From Pseudoxanthomonas sp. Root65 (GTDB lineage Bacteria > Pseudomonadota > Gammaproteobacteria > Xanthomonadales > Xanthomonadaceae), in NCBI RefSeq assembly GCF_001427635.1, contig NZ_LMHA01000001.1, positions 832,017 to 896,016 on the forward strand: a stretch of DNA of 64,000 nt, read 5' to 3'. Below the pieces are notes generated by a model. The model saw only the letters and a list, made by a program, of their open reading frames with translations. It ran no database searches and was not told where the DNA came from. Both the position numbers and the translations under genes were made by a program. Of the stretch, positions 19,287 to 29,178 are shown piece by piece; position 1 is the stretch's first letter, and each line of letters starts with the position of its first letter.

Positions 19287-19913
19287 CTAGTTCGCCGCAC
19301 TTTCCAGCTGCTTGGCCTGTGCCAGATGGTTGGCCACATGCTCACGCGTTGCAGCCAGGTGTGTCGTAACCTCGGCGCGGCCGGCGGCCGGTATCAACTT
19401 GCTGTCCAGCGCCGCGAGGGCCTCCGTATGGTCCTTCACCATGGCAGCGACATAGGCCTTGGAATAGGCATCGCCGCTCTTCTCGTCCAGCATCGCCAGC
19501 GCCTGCTCACCCTTCTTGCGCTGCGCATCGGCATCGGGCGCGGCGCTCTCGGGACTGAGCGCGGACGTCTTGTCGCGGTTTTCGGTGTGCTGGTCGATCA
19601 TCATCTGCGCATACGCGGCGACCGGGCCCTTGACGCCTTTGGAGAGGGCCTGCTTGCCCGCGGCGATTTCATGTTCGTTGATCGCATTCAACACGCCAAG
19701 GGCGTTGCGCTCGGCCATGGATGCCTGGACATCGGGTTGGTCGGTGGACGCCATGGTGTCGGTTGATTCGTCGGTGGGGTCGGCGTTCGTTACGGGCACG
19801 GCGTCCGACGTTTCCGCCATCACGTCGTTAGTGTCGTCGTTTTCGCGACAGGCGGACAGGGACACGACGCCGATCGAGACGGCGGCGAGGACGAACAGGT
19901 GGCGAACTTTCAT
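19287..19913 (-). CDS. DUF4142-domain lipoprotein
   Basis: A 208-residue lipoprotein. The signal MKVRHLFVLAAVSIGVV ends in the lipobox LSAC, followed by an acidic Asp/Thr/Ser-rich linker to about residue 60 and then a helical DUF4142 domain (ERNALGVLNAINEHEIAAG through YAQMMIDQHTENRDK to MVKDHTEALAALDSK). The domain is a ferritin-like four-helix bundle of unknown role that often occurs beside stress genes in proteobacteria. It probably sits at the periplasmic face of a membrane. Monocistronic by spacing. Confidence 0.87.
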   Translation of the reverse strand: MKVRHLFVLAAVSIGVVSLSACRENDDTNDVMAETSDAVPVTNADPTDESTDTMASTDQPDVQASMAERNALGVLNAINEHEIAAGKQALSKGVKGPVAAYAQMMIDQHTENRDKTSALSPESAAPDADAQRKKGEQALAMLDEKSGDAYSKAYVAAMVKDHTEALAALDSKLIPAAGRAEVTTHLAATREHVANHLAQAKQLESAAN

Positions 19914-20076
19914 GATGCAACTCCGGTTTCTGGAAGGGGGGCCGAACCGGATTGCCTTCAGGATGAGAACCTGTCCGTGTATTGGCTTGATACTAGGGAA
20001 CGCCTACACCCGTGAACGCAATGTGCAGTATTGCGAGGCGTTTACTTTGGCGTGAAGGGCTTGCGAAACGCGTTCG

Positions 20077-20334
20077 TCATTCCTCGCGCGATGTCTTCTT
20101 CATCATCCATTGACCCACGAGTGCGGTCAGCAGAATGCAGCTGTTGGTTACGATGAACACCCAATTGTCCAGCAGCACGGAGTAGACGACGAACAGGGCA
20201 GACGCCGTGGCCTGGCCGATGAAGAGCCACGTGGACACGCCTTCCTGCTGCCTGTCCTTGACCTGCTTGATGATCTGGCGGACCAGCGTGAGCAGCAGGA
20301 TCGCAGATGCGGTCCATCCGATGATGTCGGCCAT
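20077..20334 (-). CDS. Small PQ-loop/SemiSWEET-like membrane protein
   Basis: An 85-residue protein with three predicted helices (IGWTASAILLLTLV, STWLFIGQATASALFVVYSV, WVFIVTNSCILLTALVGQ), the length and topology of SemiSWEET half-transporters. The first-helix PQ motif is RQ here (LVRQIIKQVK), so sugar transport is doubtful. It would work as a dimer if it belongs to that family. It lies on the same strand as katE, 87 bp downstream of its stop. Hypothetical membrane protein is the safe alternative call. Confidence 0.6.
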   Translation of the reverse strand: MADIIGWTASAILLLTLVRQIIKQVKDRQQEGVSTWLFIGQATASALFVVYSVLLDNWVFIVTNSCILLTALVGQWMMKKTSREE

Positions 20335-20421
20335 GGCGTTGCTCCAGAGGAGTGCAAGGCGGCAGGTGAAGCGCCATGGCCGGTGTCCCGGTCATGGCGC
20401 ACCGCCCCTTGGCGTCGTTGC

Positions 20422-22815
20422 TCACAGGAGGGGCGGATCCGTCTCCCTGGCAAAGTGCTTGTGTTGGGCCATGGCCGTCAGGAACGCATCGATGGATCCT
20501 GTATCCGCGGTGTCCCGGATGATCAGGCCGGTGTCGGCCGGATCATTCAGCACGCCGGTGGATTCCACGAAGGCTGCGGCGTCGCCCACTGCGAGAATCG
20601 TCTTGCAATGGCGGAACTGGTCCTTGATGAATTCGCAGGCACGGCCGTCCAGGCCCCACGTTTTCGCCGCCTGTTGGCCATCCGGAACCGCCACCGCATC
20701 GAACAGCACGGAAGGTTCGTTCTCGAAAGAGGCATCCGCGTCTATGGCGCTGCCGTCCGCTGCGGTGAACTGACCCACACGGTGACCGACCAGGCGACCG
20801 GTCGCCCCTTGCGCCAGCAGGGCGGACTGCAGTGCTGCCACAGTGTCGGCGTTGACGCCGTCGCCGACGAAGATGGCGACCTTCCGGGTATCGATGCCAG
20901 GCACGCCCGGTCGCGCGAACATGGACAGCGGCGCGGACACGCTGACTTCCGCCGTCGGCGGCTTGGCCAGCGCACGCGGCATGGCGTCGGGCAACGCCAT
21001 CCCGAGTCCCGCCGCCACCTGGGACGCGAGGTCATCGGAAACGTTGCGCAGCATCGACACGACCCGAGTGCGGATGGCCGGAACGGTCAACTTGGAAAGC
21101 TCGAACCGGTAGGCGGCGACCACATGCGCCTGCTCGACCGGCGCGAGACTGTTGAAGAACAACGCAGCCTGGTTGAAGTGCTCGGCGAACTTCTCCGGCT
21201 TGCCGCGCACCTCGTCGGCATCGATGGGTTCAGGGAACGACACGAAGCCCGCGCCGCCCGCCTGGAACGGGCAGCCGCCGCCCAGCGAGTTGGGTTCATA
21301 GGCCACCTTGCCGCGGTGGATGGCCTGGCGGTGCATGCCGTCGCGCTGGTTGTTGTGTACGGGCGCGACGGGCGCATTGATGGCGATCTCATGGAAATTC
21401 GGGCCACCCAGGCGGGAGATCTGCGTATCCACGTAGGAGTGGATGCGGCCGGCGAGCAGCGGGTCGTTGGTGAAGTCGATGCCCGGCACGACGTGCGCCG
21501 TGCAGAACGCCACCTGTTCGGTCTCGGCGAAGAAGTTGTCCGGATTGCGGTCGAGCACCATGCGTCCGATCGGCTCGATGGCCACCAGTTCTTCGGGAAT
21601 CAGCTTGGTCGAATCGAGCACATCGAAGGAGAACGCATCGGCGTCCTCTTCCGAGAAGACCTGCACACCCAGTTCCCATTCCGGATAGGCACCCGATTCG
21701 ATCGCCTCCCACAGGTCGCGCCGGTGGTAATCCGGATCGCAGCCGGAGATCTTGACCGCCTCGTCCCACAACAGGGCATGCGTGCCCAGCACGGGCGTCC
21801 AATGGAACTTGACGAACTTCGACAGGCCTTCCGCATTGACGAACCGGAAGGTATGCACGCCGAAGCCCTGCATCATCCGGTAGCTGCGCGGGATCGCGCG
21901 GTCCGACATCAACCACATCAGCATGTGGGTGGATTCCGGCATCAGCGACACGAAATCCCAGAAGGTGTCATGGGCCGACGCCGCCTGCGGCATGCCGTGA
22001 TGCGGCTCGGGCTTGACCGCATGGACGAGGTCCGGGAACTTCATGGCGTCCTGGATGAAGAACACCGGCATGTTGTTGCCGACCAGATCCCAGTTGCCCT
22101 CGTCGGTATAGAACTTCACCGCGAAGCCACGGACATCGCGCGCGGTGTCCTTGCTGCCGCGTTCACCGGCGACGGTGGAGAAGCGCACGAAGACCGGGGT
22201 TCTCTTGCCCGCCTGCTGGAACGGTGCCGCGCGCGTCAGCGCGGACTGGTCGCCGTAGCTCTCGAAGTAGCCATGCGCGCCGGATCCCCGTGCATGAACG
22301 ATGCGCTCCGGGATCCGCTCATGATCGAAGTGCGTGATCTTCTCGCGCAGGATGAAGTCCTTGAGCAGCGCTGGCCCGCGCAGCCCGGCTTTCAGCGAGC
22401 TCTGGTTGTCGGCGACCGGCACGCCCTGGTTCGTCGTCATGCGCTGGCCGGAACTGTCCACCCGCACGCGGTCCAGCGGCGCGACCGTCGGGTTCGCACC
22501 TTCCGGCGCGCGGCTTCCGGTCTTTTCCGAGGTGTTCGTCTCGGACAGCGTACTGCCGCCGACGAGATCGGAAGGCGGAATGATCTGCGTGCCCTCGGGA
22601 GGATCCGTCGCCAGCTCACGGCCGTACTCGGCGGCCTTGTTCTCGTTGAAGGGCAGTGCGGCAACCGTGGCATCCGTGTCGGCGGCGCGCTCGGTGAGCA
22701 GATCGCCGGTAGCGCGCGGCGGCGGCGAGGAAGCCGCGCTGTCAGAGTTGCGGGCCGCGGACTTGCCGGCCACGGATTTCTTCCCGTTGGCGGCGGGCTT
22801 GCGGGAAGTAGGCAT
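20422..22815 (-). CDS. katE: Large-subunit catalase HPII (KatE)
   Basis: A 797-residue monofunctional haem catalase that dismutates hydrogen peroxide. The long N-terminal extension is Lys/Ala/Ser-rich for about 35 residues. The catalytic His is near residue 174 ([12 protein letters not shown]), the distal Asn is in [10 protein letters not shown] and the proximal Tyr is in [12 protein letters not shown]. The C-terminal 150 residues form the flavodoxin/DJ-1-like domain of large catalases ([19 protein letters not shown]). ATG 22815 has GGAG 7 nt upstream. It is slightly longer than E. coli HPII. It is divergent from the hemerythrin gene, with an inverted repeat between them. Confidence 0.95.
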   Translation of the reverse strand: MPTSRKPAANGKKSVAGKSAARNSDSAASSPPPRATGDLLTERAADTDATVAALPFNENKAAEYGRELATDPPEGTQIIPPSDLVGGSTLSETNTSEKTGSRAPEGANPTVAPLDRVRVDSSGQRMTTNQGVPVADNQSSLKAGLRGPALLKDFILREKITHFDHERIPERIVHARGSGAHGYFESYGDQSALTRAAPFQQAGKRTPVFVRFSTVAGERGSKDTARDVRGFAVKFYTDEGNWDLVGNNMPVFFIQDAMKFPDLVHAVKPEPHHGMPQAASAHDTFWDFVSLMPESTHMLMWLMSDRAIPRSYRMMQGFGVHTFRFVNAEGLSKFVKFHWTPVLGTHALLWDEAVKISGCDPDYHRRDLWEAIESGAYPEWELGVQVFSEEDADAFSFDVLDSTKLIPEELVAIEPIGRMVLDRNPDNFFAETEQVAFCTAHVVPGIDFTNDPLLAGRIHSYVDTQISRLGGPNFHEIAINAPVAPVHNNQRDGMHRQAIHRGKVAYEPNSLGGGCPFQAGGAGFVSFPEPIDADEVRGKPEKFAEHFNQAALFFNSLAPVEQAHVVAAYRFELSKLTVPAIRTRVVSMLRNVSDDLASQVAAGLGMALPDAMPRALAKPPTAEVSVSAPLSMFARPGVPGIDTRKVAIFVGDGVNADTVAALQSALLAQGATGRLVGHRVGQFTAADGSAIDADASFENEPSVLFDAVAVPDGQQAAKTWGLDGRACEFIKDQFRHCKTILAVGDAAAFVESTGVLNDPADTGLIIRDTADTGSIDAFLTAMAQHKHFARETDPPLL

Positions 22816-22892
22816 GGGTGTACTCCGAAGAAGCGCGTCGATGACGCAGTGCGGGCACTGTGTTCCCTGTTTCGTGACAGCGCCGTGCATGT

Positions 22893-22933
22893 GACGATCG
22901 CGCGAAGACTGCGCACCTTTTTTGTCGATCGTC
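22893..22933. promoter_or_regulatory. Inverted repeat between katE and hemerythrin genes
   Basis: GACGATCG (22893-22900) and CGATCGTC (22926-22933) are perfect 8-bp inverted arms separated by 25 bp containing a T6 run. The dyad lies 78 bp upstream of katE and 100 bp upstream of the divergent hemerythrin gene, a position suited to a shared operator. No recognised regulator motif was identified. Confidence 0.4.
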
Positions 22934-23033
22934 CGACGGACGGCGATGTCGTCTGTGCATGCGCGTGCAGCACCGTCACTGCCCCCTAACCTGACGGGCG
23001 CATGATGCGGCTCCCCCTGAGGAACCACCGGCA

Positions 23034-23540
23034 ATGACACGCGACATCCTGAAAACCCTGAAGAACGAACACGATGATCTGCGCAAACTGTTCGCCGAGA
23101 TGGAGAAAACCAGCGACCGGGCAAAGAAATCGCGCGCGGACATCCTGATGTCCATCGAGAAGGGATTGATTCCGCACGCCAAGTGGGAGGAGCTGGTCTT
23201 CTATCCGGCCTTCATGGAGCGCGCAGACCGCGAAGGACTGAAGACGCACGCCGAAGCAGTGCAGGAACACAGAGCGGTCGAACTGACGGTGCTGCCGGAT
23301 CTGAAGACCAAGCAGGTCGATTCCGCCGATTTCGCCGGCTCGGCGAAAGTGCTCGGCGAATTCGTCGATCATCACGCCAAGGAAGAAGAGACGACGATGT
23401 TCAAGATGGTGAGGAAGCTGTTCTCCAAGGACGAGCTTGCGAGCATGGATGAGGATTACGAAACGTGGAAGGATTCCGCCGAGGCGGCCGAAGCGTTCAG
23501 GAATGCATCCCGTCAACCGAGCCCTGTTCCCGTCGCATGA
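23034..23540 (+). CDS. Hemerythrin HHE-domain protein
   Basis: A 168-residue all-helical protein of the HHE cation-binding family. The diiron ligand pattern is visible: His in NEHDDL, HxxxE in PHAKWEELVFYP, His in VQEHRAVE, and the HxxxE ladder in DHHAKEEETTMF. Such proteins bind oxygen, NO or iron and are common in oxidative or nitrosative stress loci. GAGGA precedes ATG 23034 by about 10 nt. It is divergently transcribed from katE, which supports a peroxide or iron-stress role. Confidence 0.9.
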   Translation: MTRDILKTLKNEHDDLRKLFAEMEKTSDRAKKSRADILMSIEKGLIPHAKWEELVFYPAFMERADREGLKTHAEAVQEHRAVELTVLPDLKTKQVDSADFAGSAKVLGEFVDHHAKEEETTMFKMVRKLFSKDELASMDEDYETWKDSAEAAEAFRNASRQPSPVPVA

Positions 23541-23714
23541 TGTCCGCCATGCCGTCGTGATGCGGCATTACGACGGCCGTGGCCGCCATTGGGGGTACCT
23601 GCCTGTTCATCGGCGTCATCCGGACCTCTCGGTTTACCTCGTACCGGCCCGTCGCATCACACCGTGTTGATTGCCGCAGGCACATGGTGGTCTTCCATAA
23701 GCGAGGCCGAATCC

Positions 23715-24881
23715 ATGAAAGCACTGACGTATCAGGGCACGCGCGACGTGCGGGTAGAGACGGTCGAAGACCCTCGGCTGATCGCCGCCGACGACATCAT
23801 CCTGCGGGTGACCGCCACCGCCATCTGCGGTTCCGATCTGCACATCTATCGCGGAAAGATCCCGGGCATGCAGGATGGCGACATCCTCGGCCATGAGTTC
23901 ATGGGCATCGTGGAAGACGCCGGGCCGGCGGTGACCCGGGTGCGGAAAGGCGATCGCGTCGTCATTCCCTTCGTGATCGCCTGCGGGCAGTGCTTCCACT
24001 GTCTCCTCAACGAGTTCGCCGCGTGCGAGACCACCAATACCGGCAAGGGTGCCGCGTTGAATGCCAAGCAGATGAAGCCGCCGGCCGCGCTGTTCGGGTA
24101 CAGCCATCTTTACGGCGGCGTGCCGGGCGGACAGGCGGAGTTCGTGCGTGTGCCGAAGGCGAACGTCGGCCCCCTGGTGGTGCCGGATGCGCTTTCCGAC
24201 GAACAGGTCCTGTTCCTCTCCGACATCCTGCCGACCGGCTACCAGGCCGTGTTGAACGCAGGTGTCGGCGCGGGTTCCACCTTGGCGATCTTCGGCGCTG
24301 GCCCGGTGGGCTATATGTCGGCCGCGTGCGCCCGGATGCTGGGCGTCGAAACGATCTTCATGGTGGATCACAATGCGTACCGGCTTGAGTTCGCGCGCGA
24401 TGCCTACGGTGTGATTCCGATCAATTTCGACGAACAGGAAGATCCGGCCGAATACATCATCGAGGCGACGGCGGGACGCGGCGTGGACGCCAGCATCGAA
24501 GCGGTCGGGTTCGAGGCAAAGGGAAGCACCACCGAAACGATACTGACCACGTTGAAGCTGGAAGGCTCAAGCGGCAAGGCCTTGCGCCAATGCATCGCGG
24601 CGACCCGACGCGGCGGGACGGTCAGTGTCCCCGGTGTGTATGCCGGCTTCATCCACGGGTTCCTGTTCGGCGATGCCTTCGACAAGGGCCTCACCTTCAA
24701 GATGGGCCAGACCCACGTGCAGGCGCTGCTTCCGGAACTGCTGGAACACATCGGCAATGGCGACCTGGCGCCCGAGGTGATCATCTCCCACCGCATGAAT
24801 CTGATGGATGCGGCAAAAGGGTACGAGATCTTCAACGGTCGGGAGGATCAATGCAGAAAGGTGGTGCTGACACCGGACTGA
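23715..24881 (+). CDS. Zinc-dependent alcohol/formaldehyde dehydrogenase (MDR superfamily)
   Basis: A 388-residue medium-chain dehydrogenase resembling glutathione-independent formaldehyde dehydrogenases. Catalytic zinc ligands are the Cys in [12 protein letters not shown] and His-Glu in GHEFMG. The structural zinc site is complete (CGQCFHC with a fourth Cys in FAAC), and the Rossmann loop is [10 protein letters not shown]. The family oxidises alcohols or formaldehyde hydrate with NAD+. ATG 23715 has GAGG 8 nt upstream; the longer in-frame extension upstream has no family match. It belongs to the stress block by position. Confidence 0.9.
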   Translation: MKALTYQGTRDVRVETVEDPRLIAADDIILRVTATAICGSDLHIYRGKIPGMQDGDILGHEFMGIVEDAGPAVTRVRKGDRVVIPFVIACGQCFHCLLNEFAACETTNTGKGAALNAKQMKPPAALFGYSHLYGGVPGGQAEFVRVPKANVGPLVVPDALSDEQVLFLSDILPTGYQAVLNAGVGAGSTLAIFGAGPVGYMSAACARMLGVETIFMVDHNAYRLEFARDAYGVIPINFDEQEDPAEYIIEATAGRGVDASIEAVGFEAKGSTTETILTTLKLEGSSGKALRQCIAATRRGGTVSVPGVYAGFIHGFLFGDAFDKGLTFKMGQTHVQALLPELLEHIGNGDLAPEVIISHRMNLMDAAKGYEIFNGREDQCRKVVLTPD

Positions 24882-25108
24882 CGTGTGGAGCAACGGGCGA
24901 TGAACCTTCACGGCGAACAACGACCAGTCCTTGCCCGTGCCGGCGAAGGCGATGCAATGGACAACGCAGCGATAAGCCACCTCCACACGCTGTACGGGTG
25001 TGGCTGCCAGACTGCACAAGTACTGCCTCTGGCTGAAACGCCCGCCCGGCTGCCATCGAATGCCGCGATCCGCGGCAAGCCATGCGGCCCGCAAGCAGGG
25101 TCAGGGGC

Positions 25109-27778
25109 ATGAGCGGCGGCCCGCGGGCAGGCAGTCGCGCGCCGGCAAGCTTCGTCCGCGTTCGGGGCGCGCGCGAACACAACCTCAAGAACGTCGATGT
25201 CGATGTGCCGCGTGATGCCATGGTCGTCTTCTCCGGCATTTCGGGGTCCGGCAAGTCGTCGCTTGCGTTCGGCACGCTCTACGCGGAAGCGCAACGTCGC
25301 TATCTGGAATCGGTGTCGCCGTACGCACGCCGCCTGATCGACCAGGTCGGCGTACCGGATGTGGACAGCATCGAGGGACTCCCACCCGCCGTAGCGCTGC
25401 AACAGCAGCGCGGAACCCCCAGTGTGCGCTCGACGGTCGGCAGCGTCACGACGCTTTCGAGTTCACTGAGGATGCTGTACTCACGCGCGGGCACCTATCC
25501 GGCTAACCAGCCGATGCTGTATGCGGAAGACTTCTCGCCCAATACCCCACAGGGTGCCTGTCCGCATTGCCATGGCCTCGGCCACGTCTACGATGTCACC
25601 GAGACGTCGATGGTGCCCGACCCCTCGCTGAGCATCCGCGAACGGGCCATCGCGTCATGGCCTCCCGCCTGGCATGGCCAGAACCTGCGTGACATCCTGG
25701 TCAGCCTGGGCTACGACGTCGACACGCCGTGGCGGGCACTTTCCCGAAAGGACCGGAACTGGATCCTGTTTACCGACGAGCAGCCCATCGTTCCGGTGTA
25801 TCCCGGCTTCACGCCTGCGGAGACGCGCACCGCGTTGCGTCGCAAGACAGAACCCGGCTACATGGGCACCTTCATCGGTGCCCGGAAATATGTACTGCAT
25901 ACGTTTGCCACCACCCAGAGCGCGCAGATGAAGAAGCGCGTGGCGCGCTTCATGAGCGGTGCTCCCTGCCCCGTGTGCGAGGGACGGCGGCTCAAACCCG
26001 AGGCCTTGTCGGTGACGTTCGCCGGCCTCGACATCGGCACGCTTTCCCAATTGTCCCTGGACCGGATGGCCGAGACGTTGGCACCGGCGGCGCAGGGGAA
26101 GTTCGCCGGACCCTCCCGCGCAGGCATGCGAAGCAAGGCGGTCAGCCGCAGTGACAGCCTCCGGCGCGTCGCCAAGGGTGGGCGTGCCCATGCCGGCAGC
26201 GCGGATGTGCGGCGAACCCCGGACCTGTCCGAGGAGAAGCGCATTGCGGCCGCACGCATTGCCCAGGATCTGGTCAGGCGGATCGCCGCATTGCAGGCAC
26301 TTGGCTTGGGTTACCTGGCACTGGATCGCACCACGCCCACCTTGTCCGCGGGCGAACTTCAGCGACTGCGGCTGGGGACCCAGATCCGGTCGCAGTTGTT
26401 TGGCGTGGTGTACGTATTGGACGAACCCACCGCCGGCCTGCATCCGGCCGATGCCGATGCGCTGCATGAAGCACTGGATCAGCTGAAAGCGGCAGGCAAC
26501 ACGCTGTTCGTGGTCGAACACGATTTGGACATGCTGCGTCGCGCAGACTGGCTCGTCGACGTGGGACCCGGCGCGGGACAGCATGGCGGGCGCGTACTTT
26601 ACAGCGGCCCGCCCGGCGGTTTGCGGCAGGTCACCGAGTCCCAGACCCGACGCTACCTGTTCCCCACCCGCGCAGTGACGCCGCGCATTCGCCGTGAAGC
26701 CTCGGGATGGTTGCGGCTGGCCGGTATCCACCGCAACAACCTGCACGGCATCGAGGTACCGTTTCCGTTGCGGACACTGACGGCGGTTACCGGCATTTCG
26801 GGCTCCGGCAAATCGAGTCTGGTGAGCCAGGCGCTGGTCGAGCTGGTGAGCGAGCATCTCGGCCATGAACCTGTCGCCGAAGACCATGACATCGAACTGC
26901 GGCAGGCCCCGCCGTCTGCCCGCGCGTCCGGCCGGTTGGTGGCGGGCGCAGACGCGATCGATCGCCTCGTGAACGTGGATCAGAAACCCATTGGTCGTAC
27001 GCCGCGATCCAACCTCGCCACGTATACGGGCCTGTTCGATCACGTGCGCAAGCTGTTTGCAGGCACGCCTGCCGCCAAGGCCAGAAAGTTCGGCGCCGGA
27101 CGATTCTCCTTCAACGTGGCCCAGGGACGATGCGCGACGTGCGAAGGCGAGGGCTCCGTGCATGTCGAGCTGCTCTTCATGCCCAGCGTGTACGCGCCGT
27201 GCCCGACCTGTCATGGCAGTCGGTTCGATGAAAAGACGCTCCAGGTCCGTTGGCGCGGAAACGATATCGCGCAGATATTGGCGATGACCGTCGACGAAGC
27301 ATCGGACCTGTTCCGTGATGAACCGGCCGTCTGGCGACCGCTGCACCTGCTGCAGGACATCGGGCTCGGCTATCTGCGCCTGGGTCAGCCCGCGACCGAA
27401 CTCTCCGGTGGCGAGGCCCAGCGCATCAAGCTCGCCAGCGAGCTCCAGCGGGCGCACCGCGGCCATACGCTGTACGTGCTCGACGAGCCCACCACCGGCC
27501 TGCACCCTGCCGACGTCGCGAAACTGATGACGCAGCTGCACAGCCTGGTGGATGCGGGAAATACCGTCATCATGGTGGAACACGACATGCGGGTGGTCGC
27601 CGACTGCGACTGGGTGATCGATATCGGGCCCGGGGCGGGCGAACACGGGGGGAGGATCGTTGCCGAAGGCCCGCCGGAGAAGGTCGCGCGCTCGACGGGC
27701 CCCACCGCGCGCTACCTGGAAAACGCACTGCGGGCGCTAAAAGCACCGCGCCTTCACTCCCGGAAGCGCACGGTGTGA
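25109..27778 (+). CDS. UvrA2-like excinuclease ATPase
   Basis: An 889-residue ABC-type ATPase of the UvrA family. It contains two Walker A motifs (GISGSGKSSLAF near residue 45 and GISGSGKSSLVS), two ABC signatures (LSAGELQRLRLG and LSGGEAQRIKLA), two Walker B/D-loop regions (VLDEPTAGLHP, VLDEPTTGLHP) and zinc-finger Cys pairs (CPHCHG with CPVCEG, and CATCEG with CPTCHG). The first signature has Ala for Gly. It is shorter than canonical UvrA, consistent with UvrA2, paralogues often linked to tolerance of DNA-damaging agents rather than core repair. ATG 25109 is chosen; ATG 25082 is a possible earlier start. Confidence 0.88.
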   Translation: MSGGPRAGSRAPASFVRVRGAREHNLKNVDVDVPRDAMVVFSGISGSGKSSLAFGTLYAEAQRRYLESVSPYARRLIDQVGVPDVDSIEGLPPAVALQQQRGTPSVRSTVGSVTTLSSSLRMLYSRAGTYPANQPMLYAEDFSPNTPQGACPHCHGLGHVYDVTETSMVPDPSLSIRERAIASWPPAWHGQNLRDILVSLGYDVDTPWRALSRKDRNWILFTDEQPIVPVYPGFTPAETRTALRRKTEPGYMGTFIGARKYVLHTFATTQSAQMKKRVARFMSGAPCPVCEGRRLKPEALSVTFAGLDIGTLSQLSLDRMAETLAPAAQGKFAGPSRAGMRSKAVSRSDSLRRVAKGGRAHAGSADVRRTPDLSEEKRIAAARIAQDLVRRIAALQALGLGYLALDRTTPTLSAGELQRLRLGTQIRSQLFGVVYVLDEPTAGLHPADADALHEALDQLKAAGNTLFVVEHDLDMLRRADWLVDVGPGAGQHGGRVLYSGPPGGLRQVTESQTRRYLFPTRAVTPRIRREASGWLRLAGIHRNNLHGIEVPFPLRTLTAVTGISGSGKSSLVSQALVELVSEHLGHEPVAEDHDIELRQAPPSARASGRLVAGADAIDRLVNVDQKPIGRTPRSNLATYTGLFDHVRKLFAGTPAAKARKFGAGRFSFNVAQGRCATCEGEGSVHVELLFMPSVYAPCPTCHGSRFDEKTLQVRWRGNDIAQILAMTVDEASDLFRDEPAVWRPLHLLQDIGLGYLRLGQPATELSGGEAQRIKLASELQRAHRGHTLYVLDEPTTGLHPADVAKLMTQLHSLVDAGNTVIMVEHDMRVVADCDWVIDIGPGAGEHGGRIVAEGPPEKVARSTGPTARYLENALRALKAPRLHSRKRTV

Positions 27779-28054
27779 CGACGCGACGCATCCGTTTCGC
27801 GATACCGGGAGCACGTGATGAACCAGATCCACAATCAGCGCGGCCAGACCGATCAGGGTGGCCAAGGCCAGCGCACCACAGGGAGCCGAGAGTTGGGCCC
27901 AGGCGAAGACGGCAAGTACCAGCGTGATGACGGTGGAAACGACCAGAGCAATCGCCGACAGGATGGTGATGGCCAGGACCTACCGAAGCAAAACCAGCGG
28001 GAAGGCGACGGTCAGCGACGCGGCGGCCAGGGCGGCGGTGACAGCGGCGAAGAA
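27737..28054 (-). pseudogene. Relic of a small membrane protein with in-frame stop
   Basis: On the minus strand one frame reads a hydrophobic helix (FFAAVTAALAAASLTVAFPL), then a TAG at 27980-27982, then two more helices (VLAITILSAIALVVSTVITL and GALALATLIGLAALIVDLV) before a stop at 27737, inside the 3' end of the uvrA-like gene. No start codon fits either half. The strongly membrane-like composition in this one frame suggests a decayed two- or three-helix protein; no family is recognised. Confidence 0.35.
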
Positions 28055-28184
28055 TGAGCGTGTCCTTCAACGTCGAACAGCCGCCAACTGAACTCCGCCG
28101 GCCCTTGCGCAAAAGCGCCATGTTTTTCAGCTTAGGTGAAAGGCATACAGCCATTGTGTGTCCGAAGCGATCCGTGGCCAACCA

Positions 28185-28346
28185 GCACTCGAATACCAAT
28201 CTCAATAGATTGATTCTCCTGAAGCCAGCGCATTTCAGATTGAGATGCGACTCACTTTTTGACTCACTTCTCTACCGGCTCGCTTTGCATCTCCTCGGAC
28301 GCTTCAGTACGCCGTGCCATCTGCTTCCGGCCAGGAGCGGACATAG
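28185..28346. repeat. Dispersed repeat of about 160 bp, copy 1
   Basis: This stretch aligns along its full length with 48795-48963. Identical blocks include GCACTCGAATACCAATCTC at the left end, ACCGGCTCGCTTTGCATCTC and GCCGTGCCATC in the middle, and CTGCTTCCGGCCAG near the right end, with scattered substitutions and a small indel. The right end forms a short hairpin (28323-28338). Both copies keep one frame open across the repeat. The surrounding sequence is AT-richer than the flanking genes. Confidence 0.8.
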
Positions 28347-28392
28347 ACCAACGCCCGAGTCAAAGCGATCGTCAAGCTGCGGCACTCAAAAG

Positions 28393-29037
28393 TTATCCGT
28401 CGGCCGGGTCGATTCCCCGAATCTCTTTCAGATATCGGTAGAGCAACGCACGGGAGATGCCTATCCTGCCGGCGACCACGGGTGCCGCGTTGCGGATATC
28501 CAGAATCCCCGCAGCATGCAATCGGGCGATCACTTCACGGCGTCCAGGAGCGCCCAATGCCCGGGCTGACATCCCTTGCTCGGTTTCATGGTTGCTGACG
28601 ATCCGCTCCAGCACTTGTCGCCAGTTGTCGTGAAAGAAGCTTTCAGGCTCAGGGGACGGAGGTAGGAAGGCAAGAATCCCCAGGCTGTCGCGCACGCGCT
28701 CCAGCATGGTTACATCGAAATTGACGCAGAGCATTCCATGTGGATGCCCCTTCTCATTGCGTATCACCGCAGTTATGCAACGCATGTTGCGGCCATCCGT
28801 GTGCGTCTTGCGATAGGGGCCGATCACTTGATGCTCCAGCGCCTCATCCGGAAAGCGATCCCCGCTGGAGCTGTCGCCCACTTTGCGCTTGGAGATTGGA
28901 TTGGCGATGTGAGCGATCTTCATCGTCACAAGATCATGGACGACCACTTCAACGTGGGGTCGGAACAAGGCTGCTATCGCATCGGCGACGGGGAAATACG
29001 GCACGAGGGCCGCGACACGACGGGGATGATTCGGCAT
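28393..29037 (-). CDS. YheO/DauR-like PAS-HTH transcriptional regulator
   Basis: A 214-residue regulator. The N-terminal half is a YheO-type PAS domain (EVVVHDLVTMKIAHIANPIS, RCITAVIRNEKGHPHGMLC), and the C-terminal helix-turn-helix (IRNAAPVVAGRIGISRALLY, then YLKEIRG) matches the HTH found in DauR, which represses D-arginine catabolism. It is divergent from the M61 peptidase gene at 29179, with the promoter region at 29110-29138 between them, so it probably controls that gene. The gene and its surroundings are AT-richer than the genome background, suggesting acquired DNA. Confidence 0.85.
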   Translation of the reverse strand: MPNHPRRVAALVPYFPVADAIAALFRPHVEVVVHDLVTMKIAHIANPISKRKVGDSSSGDRFPDEALEHQVIGPYRKTHTDGRNMRCITAVIRNEKGHPHGMLCVNFDVTMLERVRDSLGILAFLPPSPEPESFFHDNWRQVLERIVSNHETEQGMSARALGAPGRREVIARLHAAGILDIRNAAPVVAGRIGISRALLYRYLKEIRGIDPADG

Positions 29038-29109
29038 TTCAGTATGTGGCGGTGCGCGGGAAGCGAGCAGCGTAGCCCGATCCTAGCGATCTTTTCAAAT
29101 ACTCTACTG

Positions 29110-29138
29110 TTTACAATTTGTCTATACGCGCCTATTGT
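29110..29138 (+). promoter_or_regulatory. Candidate sigma-70 promoter of the M61 peptidase gene
   Basis: TTTACA (29110-29115) and TATTGT (29133-29138) are separated by 17 bp and read toward the GTG start at 29179. The region is strikingly AT-rich for this genome. The pair matches consensus at five and four positions. Confidence 0.45.
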
Positions 29139-29178
29139 ACGTGCCCCAGACTCCGGGGCGACGACAGCGAGGCACGAA

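Noticed and set aside
20110..22989. Long plus-strand frame opposite katE
   Set aside because: Antisense to a clear KatE with catalytic residues; no coding features of its own.
22816..23124. N-terminal extension of KatE by about 100 codons
   Set aside because: The extension is Arg-rich and overlaps the hemerythrin gene start; ATG 22815 has a well-placed GGAG and gives a normal HPII length.
24885..25112. 75-codon plus-strand frame between the dehydrogenase and uvrA-like genes
   Set aside because: No Shine-Dalgarno, no signal or fold, mixed composition; treated as intergenic.
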